A DNA stretch of 64,000 nt from Streptomyces sp. NBC_01314 (GCF_041435215.1 NZ_CP108394.1:7998001-8062000); one strand, 5' to 3'; numbered from the stretch's first letter, positions 1 to 8,169 are shown. Numbers and translations are program-made. Notes: generated from the sequence alone by a model not told the origin.

Positions 1-299
1 GCCCGAACCTCGATCTCCGCCACCTGCTGAAACCAGGCCGGAAGTTGACTGCGCATCACCAGCACCGCCAGCCGGGACAGCAGCCCGCCCGTCTCCAGCG
101 CCACATCCACCCGCTCGCTGAACTCCAGCGTCGGGCATTTTCTCGCGGTTTCGATCTGTCCCACCAGCGACGCGGTGTACCCGAGGATGTCCCCCAACTG
201 CTTCTGCGTCAGGCTCGCGGCCTCGCGGCAGCGCCGCAACTCGTAGCCGTAGTAGTCCAGTGGTGAGGCGCCGGGGTCGAGGGTGTGGATCTGGGTCAC
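1..299 (-). CDS. XRE-family helix-turn-helix regulator (partial, 3' end outside window)
   Basis: The reverse strand reads from a GTG at 299 into a protein beginning VTQIHTLDPGASPLDYYG, followed by a classical helix-turn-helix (EAASLTQKQLGDILGYTASLVGQIE) and a region typical of the XRE/DUF5753 regulators abundant in Streptomyces. Only about 99 residues are visible; the C-terminal ligand-like part is off the left edge. It is divergent from the ATP-binding protein at 391, an arrangement common for WhiJ-like regulator clusters in Streptomyces. Its target cannot be told from the sequence. The start could lie a few codons away because no strong ribosome-binding site decides it. Confidence 0.8.
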   Translation of the reverse strand, partial: MTQIHTLDPGASPLDYYGYELRRCREAASLTQKQLGDILGYTASLVGQIETARKCPTLEFSERVDVALETGGLLSRLAVLVMRSQLPAWFQQVAEIEVR

Positions 300-390
300 G
301 TGCGGTCCCTCCGTCGAGCTTGAACCCACTCTTCAACAGGTTGTGTCCGATCTGTAGCTGAGAGTAGCCGCGTCGGGTCAGTCTTGGGGC

Positions 391-816
391 GTGAACGCAT
401 ACTTTCCCCCCTTCCTCCTGGGTGCCCCACCCGCCCAGTACCGGATCAGCCTCACCGTCGGTGAGCACTCGGCGCATCACATCCGCCATATCGTCCGCTC
501 GTATCTCGACGAGTGGGAGCTGCCGGAGCTGACCGACGCCGTCGAGCTGGGCGTGACGGAGCTGCTCGCCAACGTCGTACGGCATGTCCCGGACCGGCGG
601 TGCACGCTGCTGTTGCTGCGGGCGGCGGCCGGGGTGCGGGTGGAGGTGGGCGACGGGTCGGCTCAGCTCCCCGTCGTGCGGGACGACTTGCCGCCGGACT
701 CGGAACGCGGGCGCGGCCTCACACTGTTGGGCGCGGTGTCCGACAAGTGGGGGGTGGGGCCCAGGGGGGCCGGGGGCAAGACGGTGTGGTTCGAGTGCCG
801 GGGCGGCGCCGACTGA
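391..816 (+). CDS. ATP-binding protein, RsbW/anti-sigma-like HATPase
   Basis: A 141-residue single-domain protein of the HATPase_c_2 type. The N-box ELGVTELLANVVRH lies near residues 53-66, and the G-rich ATP-lid segment SERGRGLTLLGAVSD near residues 103-117. These are the signatures of the serine kinase/anti-sigma-factor fold that in actinobacteria pairs with XRE/DUF397 regulators. It starts at a GTG, is soluble and has no extra domains. It sits divergently from the partial XRE regulator, which suggests a regulator/ATPase pair, although no DUF397 gene is seen here. It is followed by a strong hairpin terminator. Confidence 0.85.
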   Translation: MNAYFPPFLLGAPPAQYRISLTVGEHSAHHIRHIVRSYLDEWELPELTDAVELGVTELLANVVRHVPDRRCTLLLLRAAAGVRVEVGDGSAQLPVVRDDLPPDSERGRGLTLLGAVSDKWGVGPRGAGGKTVWFECRGGAD

Positions 817-860
817 AGCGGTCGCCGTTCGCCGCGGCGGGAACGTGCCGTGCGGACGGC

Positions 861-897
861 GAAGGCGGTGGCCCCGGGGATCGGGGGCCGCCGCCTT
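861..897. terminator. Strong hairpin between convergent genes
   Basis: A GC-rich inverted repeat has 15-bp arms with one mismatch (GAAGGCGGTGGCCCC against GGGGGCCGCCGCCTTC) and a short loop. It lies between the end of the plus-strand ATPase gene (816) and the end of the minus-strand transglycosylase gene (975), so it can serve both transcripts. There is no long T-run, as is usual in Streptomyces. Confidence 0.7.
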
Positions 898-974
898 CGG
901 TCTGGGTCGGCTGTGCCGGTTGTTTCGTCCGTGTCAGCCGTGCAGCTCGCGCTGGTGGTGCGGGTCTTGCTGGA

Positions 975-1424
975 TCAGTACCAGTTGTTGGCCTGCCAGA
1001 AGTTCCACGCGCCACAGGGGCTGCCGTAGCGGTCCTTCATGTAGTCCACGCCCCACTTGATCTGCGTGGCGGCGTTGGTCTTCCAGTCGGAGCCCGCGGT
1101 GGACATCTTCGAGCCGGGCAGGGCCTGGACCAGGCCGTATGCGCCGGAGGACGAGTTCGTCGCCTTGATGTTCCAGTCGCTCTCGTGGTCGACGATGTTG
1201 GAGAAGCACTTGTACTGGGCCGAGTCCGCGATCATCTTCTTCGCCACAGCCTGCGCCTGAGTGGCCTCCGACGCGGCCTGGGCGGGCGCGGCGGCGAACA
1301 GGGCACCGGTGGCGGCAGCGGCCAGGGTGACACCGGCGAGGGCCTTCTTCGGGGAGGCGATGCGGCGGAGAACGGAGACGGTCACGGGGATCCTTTTCTT
1401 CGGGGACACGGCCGTCGCGGGCAT
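975..1424 (-). CDS. Secreted transglycosylase-SLT-like protein
   Basis: A 149-residue protein that should act on peptidoglycan outside the cell. ATG 1424 is preceded by a good GAAGG ribosome-binding site. Residues 1-50 form a long signal peptide (basic N-terminus, hydrophobic ALAGVTLAAAATGALFAAAP, Ala-X-Ala cleavage after AAPAQA). The mature part carries the lysozyme-like/SLT pattern: IVDHESDWNIKAT with the catalytic Glu, GAYGLVQALPGSKM, then AATQIKWGVDYMKDRYGSPCGAWNFW. This matches the small soluble lytic transglycosylase-like proteins of Streptomyces, which resemble resuscitation-promoting factors. An upstream in-frame extension to 1535 exists but lacks coding character. Confidence 0.88.
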   Translation of the reverse strand: MPATAVSPKKRIPVTVSVLRRIASPKKALAGVTLAAAATGALFAAAPAQAASEATQAQAVAKKMIADSAQYKCFSNIVDHESDWNIKATNSSSGAYGLVQALPGSKMSTAGSDWKTNAATQIKWGVDYMKDRYGSPCGAWNFWQANNWY

Positions 1425-1734
1425 GCCTTCACCACGTGCTGTGCGGTGGGGGCGTACGTCGGCGCCGAGGCCCGGGTGGGCTCGTCGGCGCCGTTGCGAC
1501 TCCTCCAGGGAAACAGCCGGAGCGGCCGTCCGCAATGACCCTTTTTGCTAGTTGTAGTCGTATTCGCGGTGAAGGTGCCCTCTGTGACGTGGCTCTCAAA
1601 GTGCTGGTCAGCGCGGGTAAGGGCGTGTGCACGTCACGTACTTCGATCTACGAGCCCGGTTCGTATGTGATGTGGGTCCTGTGTGGTGGTTCACGGCTCA
1701 TGTAACGGACGGTGAGTGGTGCGGTTCGTGTGGG
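1425..1734. other. Intergenic leader of the SLT gene
   Basis: About 310 bases without a gene, between the ECF transporter S gene stop and the SLT gene. It contains the hairpin at 1461-1492. Because cell-wall hydrolase genes in Streptomyces often have a cyclic-di-AMP (ydaO) riboswitch, I looked for its conserved core and did not see it. Otherwise nothing recognisable is present. Confidence 0.5.
1461..1492 (-). promoter_or_regulatory. Stable hairpin in the 5' leader of the SLT gene
   Basis: GGCGC and GCGCC arms (1461-1465 and 1488-1492) enclose a second CGAG/CTCG stem and a CCC/GGG stem around a GGGT loop, with a 3-base bulge. It would lie about 35-70 nt before the ATG in the messenger. A structural or regulatory role is inferred only from the folding potential. 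Confidence 0.4.
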
Positions 1735-2601
1735 TCATCGGGTGGGCGGGGTGAATGTGACCGCGCTCTCGAAGGCGGCCCTGCGGGTGGCCCGGCGCAG
1801 TGCCTTCAGGACCGGGGTACCGAGGGTGAGGGTCAGGGCGACGGTGACGACCGCGCGGCCCAGGTCCCAGCCGAGGGACGTGGCCAGGCAGTACGCGACG
1901 AAACGGGCGAGGTTCGCCGCCGGGGCCGCCGACTCGTCGAAGGCGATGTTCGAGGCGAGCGTGTCGATGAAGGGCCAGCCGTAGAGGTTCATGACCGTGC
2001 CGTAGGCGAAGGCGGCGACGAAGCCGTAGGCGGCGAGCAGGGCCAGCTCGGTACGGCCGCGCAGGCGGTGCGCGCCCGGCAGCAGTCCGGCGCCCATCGC
2101 GAACCATCCCATCGACAGCATCTGGAACGGCATCCACGGCCCCACACCGCCCGTGAGCAGCGCGGACGAGAACATCGTGACCGCGCCGAGGGTGAAGCCG
2201 AAGCCGGGGCCGAGGACGCGGCCGCTGAGGAGCATGAGGAAGAACATCGGCTCGATGCCGGCCGTCCCCGCTCCGATCGGCCGCAGCGCCGCCCCGGTCG
2301 CCGCGAGCACCCCGAGCATCGCCACCGCCTTCGCCCCCAGCCCGGCCTCGGAGAGCGTCGCGCCGACGACCCCGACCAGCAGCACCAGCAGCCCCGCGAA
2401 CAGCCAGGGCGCGTCCTTCGCGTGCGCGGTCACCTGCGAGCCGGGGTCCGCGAAGAAGGGCCAGCTGAAAGCCGCCGCACCGATGAGGCTGACGAGGACG
2501 AGGGCGGCGATGGTGCGGGGGGAGAGGGGGACGGGGCGGGGACGTGGGCGGCGGCGAGCGGGGGTGGGGGGTTCGGTGTCGGTGGGGGAGGAGCCGCTCA
2601 T
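1735..2601 (-). CDS. ECF transporter S (substrate-binding) component
   Basis: A 288-residue integral membrane protein that should bind the vitamin and confer specificity on the ECF transporter encoded upstream. After a proline-rich tail of about 35 residues come about six hydrophobic spans, for example TIAALVLVSLIGAAAFSWP, LFAGLLVLLVGVVGATLS and the segment GIEPMFFLMLLSGRVLGPGFGF, a layout typical of S components. ATG 2601 overlaps the TGA of the ATPase gene (ATGA), so translation is coupled. The cobalamin riboswitch at the head of the operon points to B12 or a corrinoid precursor as substrate (inference). It is the last gene of the operon. Confidence 0.85.
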   Translation of the reverse strand: MSGSSPTDTEPPTPARRRPRPRPVPLSPRTIAALVLVSLIGAAAFSWPFFADPGSQVTAHAKDAPWLFAGLLVLLVGVVGATLSEAGLGAKAVAMLGVLAATGAALRPIGAGTAGIEPMFFLMLLSGRVLGPGFGFTLGAVTMFSSALLTGGVGPWMPFQMLSMGWFAMGAGLLPGAHRLRGRTELALLAAYGFVAAFAYGTVMNLYGWPFIDTLASNIAFDESAAPAANLARFVAYCLATSLGWDLGRAVVTVALTLTLGTPVLKALRRATRRAAFESAVTFTPPTR

Positions 2602-4463
2602 GGCTGGCGCCCTTCCGCCTTGGCCCCGCCCTTTTCCTCCGGCTCGTCCCCGGCCTGCCCTTCCGCCTTGACTCCAGCCTGTTTTTCCAGCTCGGCCCCG
2701 CCCCGTTCCTCCGGCCCGGCCGCCCGCAGGGCGCGTCGTACCTGTGCTGCGGTCAGCCACTTCTGGGGTGCGAGGATCTTTGTGACCTGGGGGGCGAAGG
2801 AGGGGGAGCCGACGACGACCTCGGGGGTCGGGCCGTCGGCGACGATCTCGCCGTCGGCGAGGATCAGGACGCGGTGGGCCAGCTCGGCGGCCAGTTCCAC
2901 GTCGTGCGTGGCCAGGATGATGGCGTGGCCGTCGGCGGCGAGCCCGCGCAGGGTCGTGACCAGGCGGGACTTGGCCGCGTAGTCGAGGCCCCGGGTCGGC
3001 TCGTCGAGGAGGAGCAGCGGTGGGCGGGCCGTGAGGACGACCGCGAGCGCGAGGGCCAGCCGCTGCCCCTCCGACAGGTCACGGGGGTGAGTGTCGTCCC
3101 CGATCCCGGGCAGCAGCTCGGAGGCGAGCCTCCGGCACGTGCCCGGCTCGGCCCCCGCGTCCCGGTCCGCCGCCGCGCACTCCGCCGCGACGGTGTCGGT
3201 GTACAGGAGGTCGCGCGGCTCCTGCGGTACGAGCCCGACCCGGCGTACGAGATCCTTCGGCGCCGTGCGGTGTGGCGTCAGCCCGCCCACGCGCACCGAA
3301 CCGGCCGCCGGTTCCACCAGTCCGACCAGCGCGGAGAGGAGCGTGGATTTGCCGGCGCCGTTGCGGCCCATGAGAGCGATCGTCTCGCCGGGGGTGACGG
3401 TGAGGTCGATGTGGGTGAGGGCGTGGACGTGGCCGCGGTGGACATCGAGGGCCCTGACTGTCGCCGGTTCGGCGGGAGGTGAGGGGGTGGGAGGGGTGGA
3501 ATGTTTGCCGAGGAGGCGCCGGAGGAGGGGGGAGGGGCGGGCCGGGGGGAGCTCGGGGGCTTCTGTGCGTCGCGGGGTGCGGGTGGGTTGTGGTTGATCG
3601 GGCGGTTCCCCGCGCCCCTTTGGAGCGCGGGTGGTGTCCGGTGTTCGAGTCGCGAGGCGTTCCCGCAGTGGTCCCGCGCGGCGGCGGGCGTCCCGCACCG
3701 TCAGCGGCAGTGGGGACCAGCCCGCCAGCCGCCCGAGGTCCACCACCGGCGGATACACGGGAGAGACCGCCATGATCTCGGCCGGGGTGCCGAGGGTCAA
3801 CGGGGCACCGGGGGCCGGGAGGAGGGCGACCTGGTCGGCGTACTGGACGACGCGTTCCAGGCGGTGTTCGGCCATCAGGACGGTCGTGCCGAGGTCGTGG
3901 ACGAGTCGCTGGAGCACGGCCAGGACCTCCTCGGCGGCGGCCGGGTCCAGCGCCGAGGTCGGCTCGTCGAGGACGAGCACACGCGGGTGCGGGGTGAGGA
4001 CGGACCCGATGGCGACGCGCTGCTGCTGGCCGCCGGAGAGCGTGGCGATGGGACGGTCGCGGAGCCCGGCGAGCCCCAGCAGGTCGAGCGTCTCCTCCAC
4101 CCGGCGCCGCATGACGTCCGGAGCGAGCCCCAACGACTCCATCCCGTAGGCGAGTTCGTCCTCGACGGTGTCCGTCACGAAGTGCGACAGCGGGTCCTGC
4201 CCCACCGTGCCGACCACGTCGGCGAGTTCACGAGGCTTGTGCGTACGGGTGTCCCGCCCGGCCACCGTGACCCGGCCGCGCAGGGTGCCGCCGGTGAAGT
4301 GCGGCACGAGCCCGCTCACCGCCCCGAGCACCGTCGACTTGCCGACGCCCGACGGCCCGACGAGCAGCACGAGTTCACCCTCCGGGACCTCGAAGTCCAC
4401 GCCCTGGACGGTGGGTTCCGCCACTCCCTTGTACGTCACGGAGACATCCTCGAAGCGGATCAC
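2598..4463 (-). CDS. ECF transporter ATP-binding protein with two ABC domains
   Basis: A 621-residue cytoplasmic protein combining both ECF ATPases. The first half has Walker A GPSGVGKST, signature LSGGQQQR and Walker B VLVLDEPTSALD. The second has Walker A GRNGAGKST, a degenerate signature LSEGQRLALA and LLLLDEPTRGLD. GTG 4463 overlaps the TGA of the T-component gene (GTGA). This start is preferred over upstream in-frame ATGs because the protein begins VIRFEDVSVTYKG, where ABC domains start. The roughly 100-residue linker is rich in Pro/Arg and is partly encoded by a repetitive element at 3592-3620. The C-terminal tail has Glu/Lys/Gly repeats. It drives import through the S and T subunits. 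Confidence 0.93.
   Translation of the reverse strand: MIRFEDVSVTYKGVAEPTVQGVDFEVPEGELVLLVGPSGVGKSTVLGAVSGLVPHFTGGTLRGRVTVAGRDTRTHKPRELADVVGTVGQDPLSHFVTDTVEDELAYGMESLGLAPDVMRRRVEETLDLLGLAGLRDRPIATLSGGQQQRVAIGSVLTPHPRVLVLDEPTSALDPAAAEEVLAVLQRLVHDLGTTVLMAEHRLERVVQYADQVALLPAPGAPLTLGTPAEIMAVSPVYPPVVDLGRLAGWSPLPLTVRDARRRAGPLRERLATRTPDTTRAPKGRGEPPDQPQPTRTPRRTEAPELPPARPSPLLRRLLGKHSTPPTPSPPAEPATVRALDVHRGHVHALTHIDLTVTPGETIALMGRNGAGKSTLLSALVGLVEPAAGSVRVGGLTPHRTAPKDLVRRVGLVPQEPRDLLYTDTVAAECAAADRDAGAEPGTCRRLASELLPGIGDDTHPRDLSEGQRLALALAVVLTARPPLLLLDEPTRGLDYAAKSRLVTTLRGLAADGHAIILATHDVELAAELAHRVLILADGEIVADGPTPEVVVGSPSFAPQVTKILAPQKWLTAAQVRRALRAAGPEERGGAELEKQAGVKAEGQAGDEPEEKGGAKAEGRQP
3592..3620. repeat. REP-like element fragment inside the ECF ATPase linker
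   Basis: The reverse complement reads AAGGGGCGCGGGGAACC and continues with similarity to the arm at 25444-25472 (about six differences in 28 bases). It lies in frame in the linker between the two ABC domains, where it encodes a Lys-Gly-Arg-Gly-Glu-Pro-Pro segment. This suggests that the dispersed repeat has been domesticated as linker coding sequence. Confidence 0.5.
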
Positions 4464-5695
4464 GCGGGTTCCTTCGTCGGTGGGGCGGCGTTCGGCTGGG
4501 TGCGCGGCGGGGCGGGCCTCGACGAGGCGGGCTTCGGTGGGGCGGGCACCACGAACGCGGGGAGTAGGCCCAGCAGGATCGCGGCGGCCGGCCGGAGGGG
4601 GAGGTCCGGGGAGGTGAGGGGTACGACGGTGGGGTGCAGGGCGGCGGAGTCGTACGCGCCGAGGACGATCAGCAGCACGGCGACGGCGATGCCGGACCCG
4701 GCCACCAGCCACGCGCGCCCGCCCCACACGTCCGGCCGGTAGCGGGTGCGCGGCGAGCGACGGCCGCCCAGCCGCAGTCCGGTGAGCGCGGCGGCCAGCC
4801 CGGCGAGCAGCACGGGGAGGCCGTAGGTGCCGCCCTCGGCGGTCAGTACGCCGTACGTTCCCGCGCAGACGCCGAGCAGCCCGCCGAGGGTGAGCGCGGC
4901 GGTCGTACGGCGGACCGGGGCGGGGACCTGTGCGGTACGGCCGTAGCCGCGCGAGTCCATCGCGGCGGCGAGCGCGACCGATCGCTCCAACGCGCCCTCC
5001 AGCACGGGCAGTCCGACGTGCAGCAGCCCCCGTACGCCCCGGTCCGGCCGCCCTCGCAGCCGCCGCGCGGCCCGCAACCGCTGGACGTCCGCCACCAGAT
5101 GCGGTGCGAACGTCATCGCCACCACCACGGCGACGCCCGCCTCGTACAGGGCGCCGGGGAGCGACTTGAGCAGCCGCGCCGGGTTCGCGAGGGCGTTCGC
5201 GGCGCCGATGCAGATCAGCAGGGTGGCCAGCCGCAGCCCGTCATACAGCGCGAACAGAAACCCCTCCGCTGTGACCCGGCCACCGAGTCGGATCCCCTGT
5301 GACCAGTCGGGCAGTGGCACTTCGGGGAGCGTGAACAGGGTGTGCGTACCGGGGATGGGCGAGCCCAGCACGATCGCGAAGACCAGCCGAATGAGCAGTA
5401 CGGCGAGACCGAGCTTCACGAACGCGGTGTACGACCGGGCCCAGGGCGCGTCGGTCCGATGCGTGGCCACGACGTATCCGGCGACCGCGACGAGGAGGCA
5501 GAGGAGAAGGGGGTTGGTGGTACGGGACGCGGCAGTCGCGAGCCCGAGGGCCCAGACCCACCAGGCGAGGGGGTGCACGCCGAGCTCCCTGCTCCCCCTG
5601 ACCACCGGCAGTCGTGCCGCTGGGCCGGCTTCCCGCCCCGTCGTCTCGGCCGCGGGTAGTTGTGCCGGTCGGCTGAATTTCCGCCACCACCGCAT
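4460..5695 (-). CDS. ECF transporter T (energy-coupling transmembrane) component
   Basis: A 411-residue membrane protein with about eight hydrophobic spans. It carries the T-component signature ALAAAMDSRGYGR (Ala-Arg-Gly coupling motif), which contacts the ATPases, and the conserved cytoplasmic region DVQRLRAARRLRG. ATG 5695 is chosen over ATG 5728 because GGAGG lies 8 bases upstream and the previous gene stops at 5701. The C-terminus ends in a Pro/Ala-rich tail overlapping the ATPase start. The protein is longer than usual T subunits (about 260) because of extra C-terminal spans, a form seen in actinobacterial CbiQ-like proteins. It links substrate binding to ATP hydrolysis. Confidence 0.9.
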   Translation of the reverse strand: MRWWRKFSRPAQLPAAETTGREAGPAARLPVVRGSRELGVHPLAWWVWALGLATAASRTTNPLLLCLLVAVAGYVVATHRTDAPWARSYTAFVKLGLAVLLIRLVFAIVLGSPIPGTHTLFTLPEVPLPDWSQGIRLGGRVTAEGFLFALYDGLRLATLLICIGAANALANPARLLKSLPGALYEAGVAVVVAMTFAPHLVADVQRLRAARRLRGRPDRGVRGLLHVGLPVLEGALERSVALAAAMDSRGYGRTAQVPAPVRRTTAALTLGGLLGVCAGTYGVLTAEGGTYGLPVLLAGLAAALTGLRLGGRRSPRTRYRPDVWGGRAWLVAGSGIAVAVLLIVLGAYDSAALHPTVVPLTSPDLPLRPAAAILLGLLPAFVVPAPPKPASSRPAPPRTQPNAAPPTKEPA

Positions 5696-5700
5696 CCGCC

Positions 5701-6513
5701 CTACCTCCGACGCCGCCGCGCCTGCCACACCGCAGCGGCCCCCAGCACGGCGACCACTCCCACGCCCGCGAGCAGCCCGACGGACGGCCCGCCCCCTTCG
5801 TCGGAGGTGACAGCGCCAGCGGGCGGCGAACTCGGTTCGTCCGTGCGGGCGTCGCCGGTGGGATCGCCCCCGGCATCGGTATCGACATCGGCGCCGGTAT
5901 CGGCATCGGCATCGGCATCGGAGCCGACCGCCTCACCGCACCCCTTCCCCGGATAGTCGGCGATCGCGCAGAGCATCGCGTTCGTGTCGTACCGAAGCGG
6001 CTTCGCGACGGACGCCAACGCCTCGGCCGTACTCGCGTCGTCCGGAACGCGCGCACACGCCGTACGCGCCGTCGGCGGCGTCTCACCGGCCGGCGCGTCC
6101 GCCGCCGTACCGAAGTCGATGACCAGCGCGACCCGCTTCTCCCCACCCCGCGCGGCTGTTTCCCCACAGATCGCGGCGAAGTCGGCGGCCCCACGCGGCT
6201 GGGCCGCGTCCGCGGAGTCCCTGCTGACCGCGAACCGGAACCCCTGGACATCCCCGTCGGACGGCCGCGCGGTCGACGGTCCCTGCGTGGCATACGTCCA
6301 GGCCGAACCGTCCCGATCCCAGAACGACCAGTAGCGGTACGCCGAGGCATGAGCCTGCCCCACGCCCACGCTCCCCAGCAGGAGCAGGATGCCGCTCAGC
6401 AGCGGCAACACGCCACGCAGCCGGGGCCGGGGCAGAAGAGGCGAGGCCGACCACGACGAGCCCGTCGGCGCGGCAGTCGACCTGATCGCGGCGGCCCTCC
6501 GGCGGCCGATCAC
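5701..6513 (-). CDS. Secreted, membrane-anchored protein of the B12 operon (SCO2322-like)
   Basis: A 270-residue protein of unknown function. GTG 6513 overlaps the TGA of the preceding gene (GTGA). The N-terminus has a signal sequence (GVLPLLSGILLLLGSVGVGQAHA). A globular extracellular part follows (SAYRYWSFWDRDGSAWTYAT near residues 57-76). Then comes an Asp/Ala/Gly-rich low-complexity spacer, a single C-terminal membrane span (VGLLAGVGVVAVLGAAAVW) and an Arg-rich stop-transfer tail. The layout resembles a surface lipoprotein-like receptor displayed beside the prenyltransferase-fold protein. Its place between that gene and the transporter suggests a role in ligand capture or hand-over (inference). 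Confidence 0.8.
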   Translation of the reverse strand: MIGRRRAAAIRSTAAPTGSSWSASPLLPRPRLRGVLPLLSGILLLLGSVGVGQAHASAYRYWSFWDRDGSAWTYATQGPSTARPSDGDVQGFRFAVSRDSADAAQPRGAADFAAICGETAARGGEKRVALVIDFGTAADAPAGETPPTARTACARVPDDASTAEALASVAKPLRYDTNAMLCAIADYPGKGCGEAVGSDADADADTGADVDTDAGGDPTGDARTDEPSSPPAGAVTSDEGGGPSVGLLAGVGVVAVLGAAAVWQARRRRR

Positions 6514-7871
6514 GCCTCCCGCCGCTTCCTGCCGGCCCTCACCAGTACGAACCCGACGACGCCCCCGACAACGGCGAGCCCGAACCCGATCGCCCACCAC
6601 GCGCCAGCCCCGAGACCGGCGCCGTCCTCCTCCCCGGTGGCGGTCTCGTCGCTCGGTATGGAGGAGTAGTCGTCCACGTCGCGCGCCGGACCGGTCTCCT
6701 TCAGCTGGGCCACGAGGTCGGCGCCACCGAAGTCGCGCGGGTCGTCACCGGCGGCGTGCGCGGCGAAGACGAGCTGGGCGTACGCGGCGGGGCCGGCCTT
6801 GGCCGCCCAGACGCCGTAGTTCTTCTCCAGCCAGGCGAGCGGCTTCGCGGTCGCGCCCTTGTCCCCGGCGGCGGCGAGCGCGACGACCGCGTCGGCGGTG
6901 TTGCCGTGGTCGGGCTGATCCTCCGCACCCGCGAGGGCGGACGTCAGAAAACCGTCGGCGGCGAGGGCGCCGGCCAGGTAGTCGGCCCCGTTGTGGGCCA
7001 GATCCTCCGGCGAGTCACCCGAAACGCACTCCCCGACGGAATCCCCTTGTTTCCCCGGCCCGTTCCCCGCCTCGGCGGCGAACCCCTTGCCCAGGCTGCC
7101 GAGTACGGCGGCGGCCGTGGCGTCGGCGTTCGCGGCGAGACCGCCCTTCTTGTCGGGCTGATAGGCGAAGGCGCCGCCGTCGTTCCCGCCGTCCTTCCCA
7201 CTCCCCTTGCCGTCCTTCTCCCCGTCCCCGCAGGGGATGGCGAGGGCGCGGAGGGCGTCATAGGGCGAGTTGCCGGCCTTCTTCTGCTTGTCGGGGGCGT
7301 CGCCCACGGCGGTCAGCGCGCCGATCACGACGGACGTCGAGTTCGCGTCGCTGGGCCCGCCGGCGGTGTAGCCCCAGCCGCCGTCCTTGTTCTGGTTGTC
7401 CTTCAGCCAGCGCACCGCCCGCCCCGTCTCGGCGTCCTGTCCTCCGACCGCGGCGAGCGCCTGGACCGCGGCGGCCGTGCTGTTGGTGTCGACCGTCGTC
7501 CTGGCATCGCACCGCGCGGTGGCGTCGGCCCGGTACGCCGCGAACGCCCCGCTCGCGCACTGCTGCCCGACGAGCCACCGCACGGCGCCGGCACCGGGCT
7601 TCTCCTCCACGGTGTCCAGCGCGAGCAGCGCGAGGGACTGCCGCCAGACACCGTCGTACGTGGGGTCGGTGGAGCCGTACAGGCCGGTGGGGATCGCCTG
7701 CGACGGCGAGGCGGAGGGAGCGGCGGATGCCACGGGAGACGCGTCGTCGGCGAGAGCGACCGGCGCGAAACCGCCACCGAATCCGCCACCGAATCCGCCA
7801 CCGAGTCCGGTGCCGAGCCCGGCTGTGACGGCCAGTACGGCGACTACCGCGGCGCTGCGGCGGACATTCAT
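6510..7871 (-). CDS. Secreted prenyltransferase-fold (intrinsic-factor-like) protein, first gene of B12 operon
   Basis: A 453-residue exported protein. ATG 7871 opens a signal peptide (RRSAAVVAVLAVTAGLGTGL). The body has repeated alpha-hairpin motifs of the squalene-cyclase/prenyltransferase toroid (NKDGGWGYTAGG, DANSTSVVIGAL, WLVGQQCASGAFA, GNTADAVVALAA). The C-terminus is a membrane span (WAIGFGLAVVGGVVGFVLV) plus basic tail. The same alpha/alpha toroid is the B12-binding domain of animal intrinsic factor and transcobalamin. A secreted version under a cobalamin riboswitch and next to an ECF importer is therefore best read as a corrinoid-binding surface protein rather than an enzyme (inference). 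Catalytic Asp-rich cyclase motifs are not seen. Confidence 0.85.
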   Translation of the reverse strand: MNVRRSAAVVAVLAVTAGLGTGLGGGFGGGFGGGFAPVALADDASPVASAAPSASPSQAIPTGLYGSTDPTYDGVWRQSLALLALDTVEEKPGAGAVRWLVGQQCASGAFAAYRADATARCDARTTVDTNSTAAAVQALAAVGGQDAETGRAVRWLKDNQNKDGGWGYTAGGPSDANSTSVVIGALTAVGDAPDKQKKAGNSPYDALRALAIPCGDGEKDGKGSGKDGGNDGGAFAYQPDKKGGLAANADATAAAVLGSLGKGFAAEAGNGPGKQGDSVGECVSGDSPEDLAHNGADYLAGALAADGFLTSALAGAEDQPDHGNTADAVVALAAAGDKGATAKPLAWLEKNYGVWAAKAGPAAYAQLVFAAHAAGDDPRDFGGADLVAQLKETGPARDVDDYSSIPSDETATGEEDGAGLGAGAWWAIGFGLAVVGGVVGFVLVRAGRKRREA

Positions 7872-7974
7872 GATCGGCGGCTGCCTCTCCCTGACGGGGA
7901 GCCGGGCGCACGGCGAAGCGCCGGGCGGCTCGGCTCCGTATTCCTCGACGGTGCCGTACACCGGCGGGCCGCCG

Positions 7975-8118
7975 GTGACGCGAGCCGGTCACGATTCCGT
8001 ACAGGGCAGTCCGACTTGCCTCCCCCTTGCCGGGGTCGGCTCACGGTTGCGGGTCAGCGCCGGATTTGCACCGGCTTCCCCCCGTACGGGTGTGATGACG
8101 ACCCGGTCACTCTACCTG
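7975..8118 (-). promoter_or_regulatory. Cobalamin riboswitch
   Basis: On the minus strand the B12-box region reads GGAAGCCGGTGCAAATCC, then GGCGCTGACCCGCAACCGTGA, the conserved core of AdoCbl riboswitches (8041-8085). It is followed by a variable GC stem (GACCCCGGCAAGGGGG) and the downstream GCAAGTCGGACTGCCC segment. It lies about 100 bases upstream of the ATG at 7871 and so controls the whole five-gene operon, expected to switch it off when cobalamin is plentiful. Outer boundaries are approximate. Confidence 0.93.
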
Positions 8119-8169
8119 CCGGTAGCCAAAAGCCTGAGGGCAGTTGGTGCGCCGGGATAGGTTCGGGCC

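Noticed and set aside
1425..1734. Cyclic-di-AMP (ydaO) riboswitch before the transglycosylase gene
   Set aside because: The conserved ydaO core sequences could not be found in the leader.
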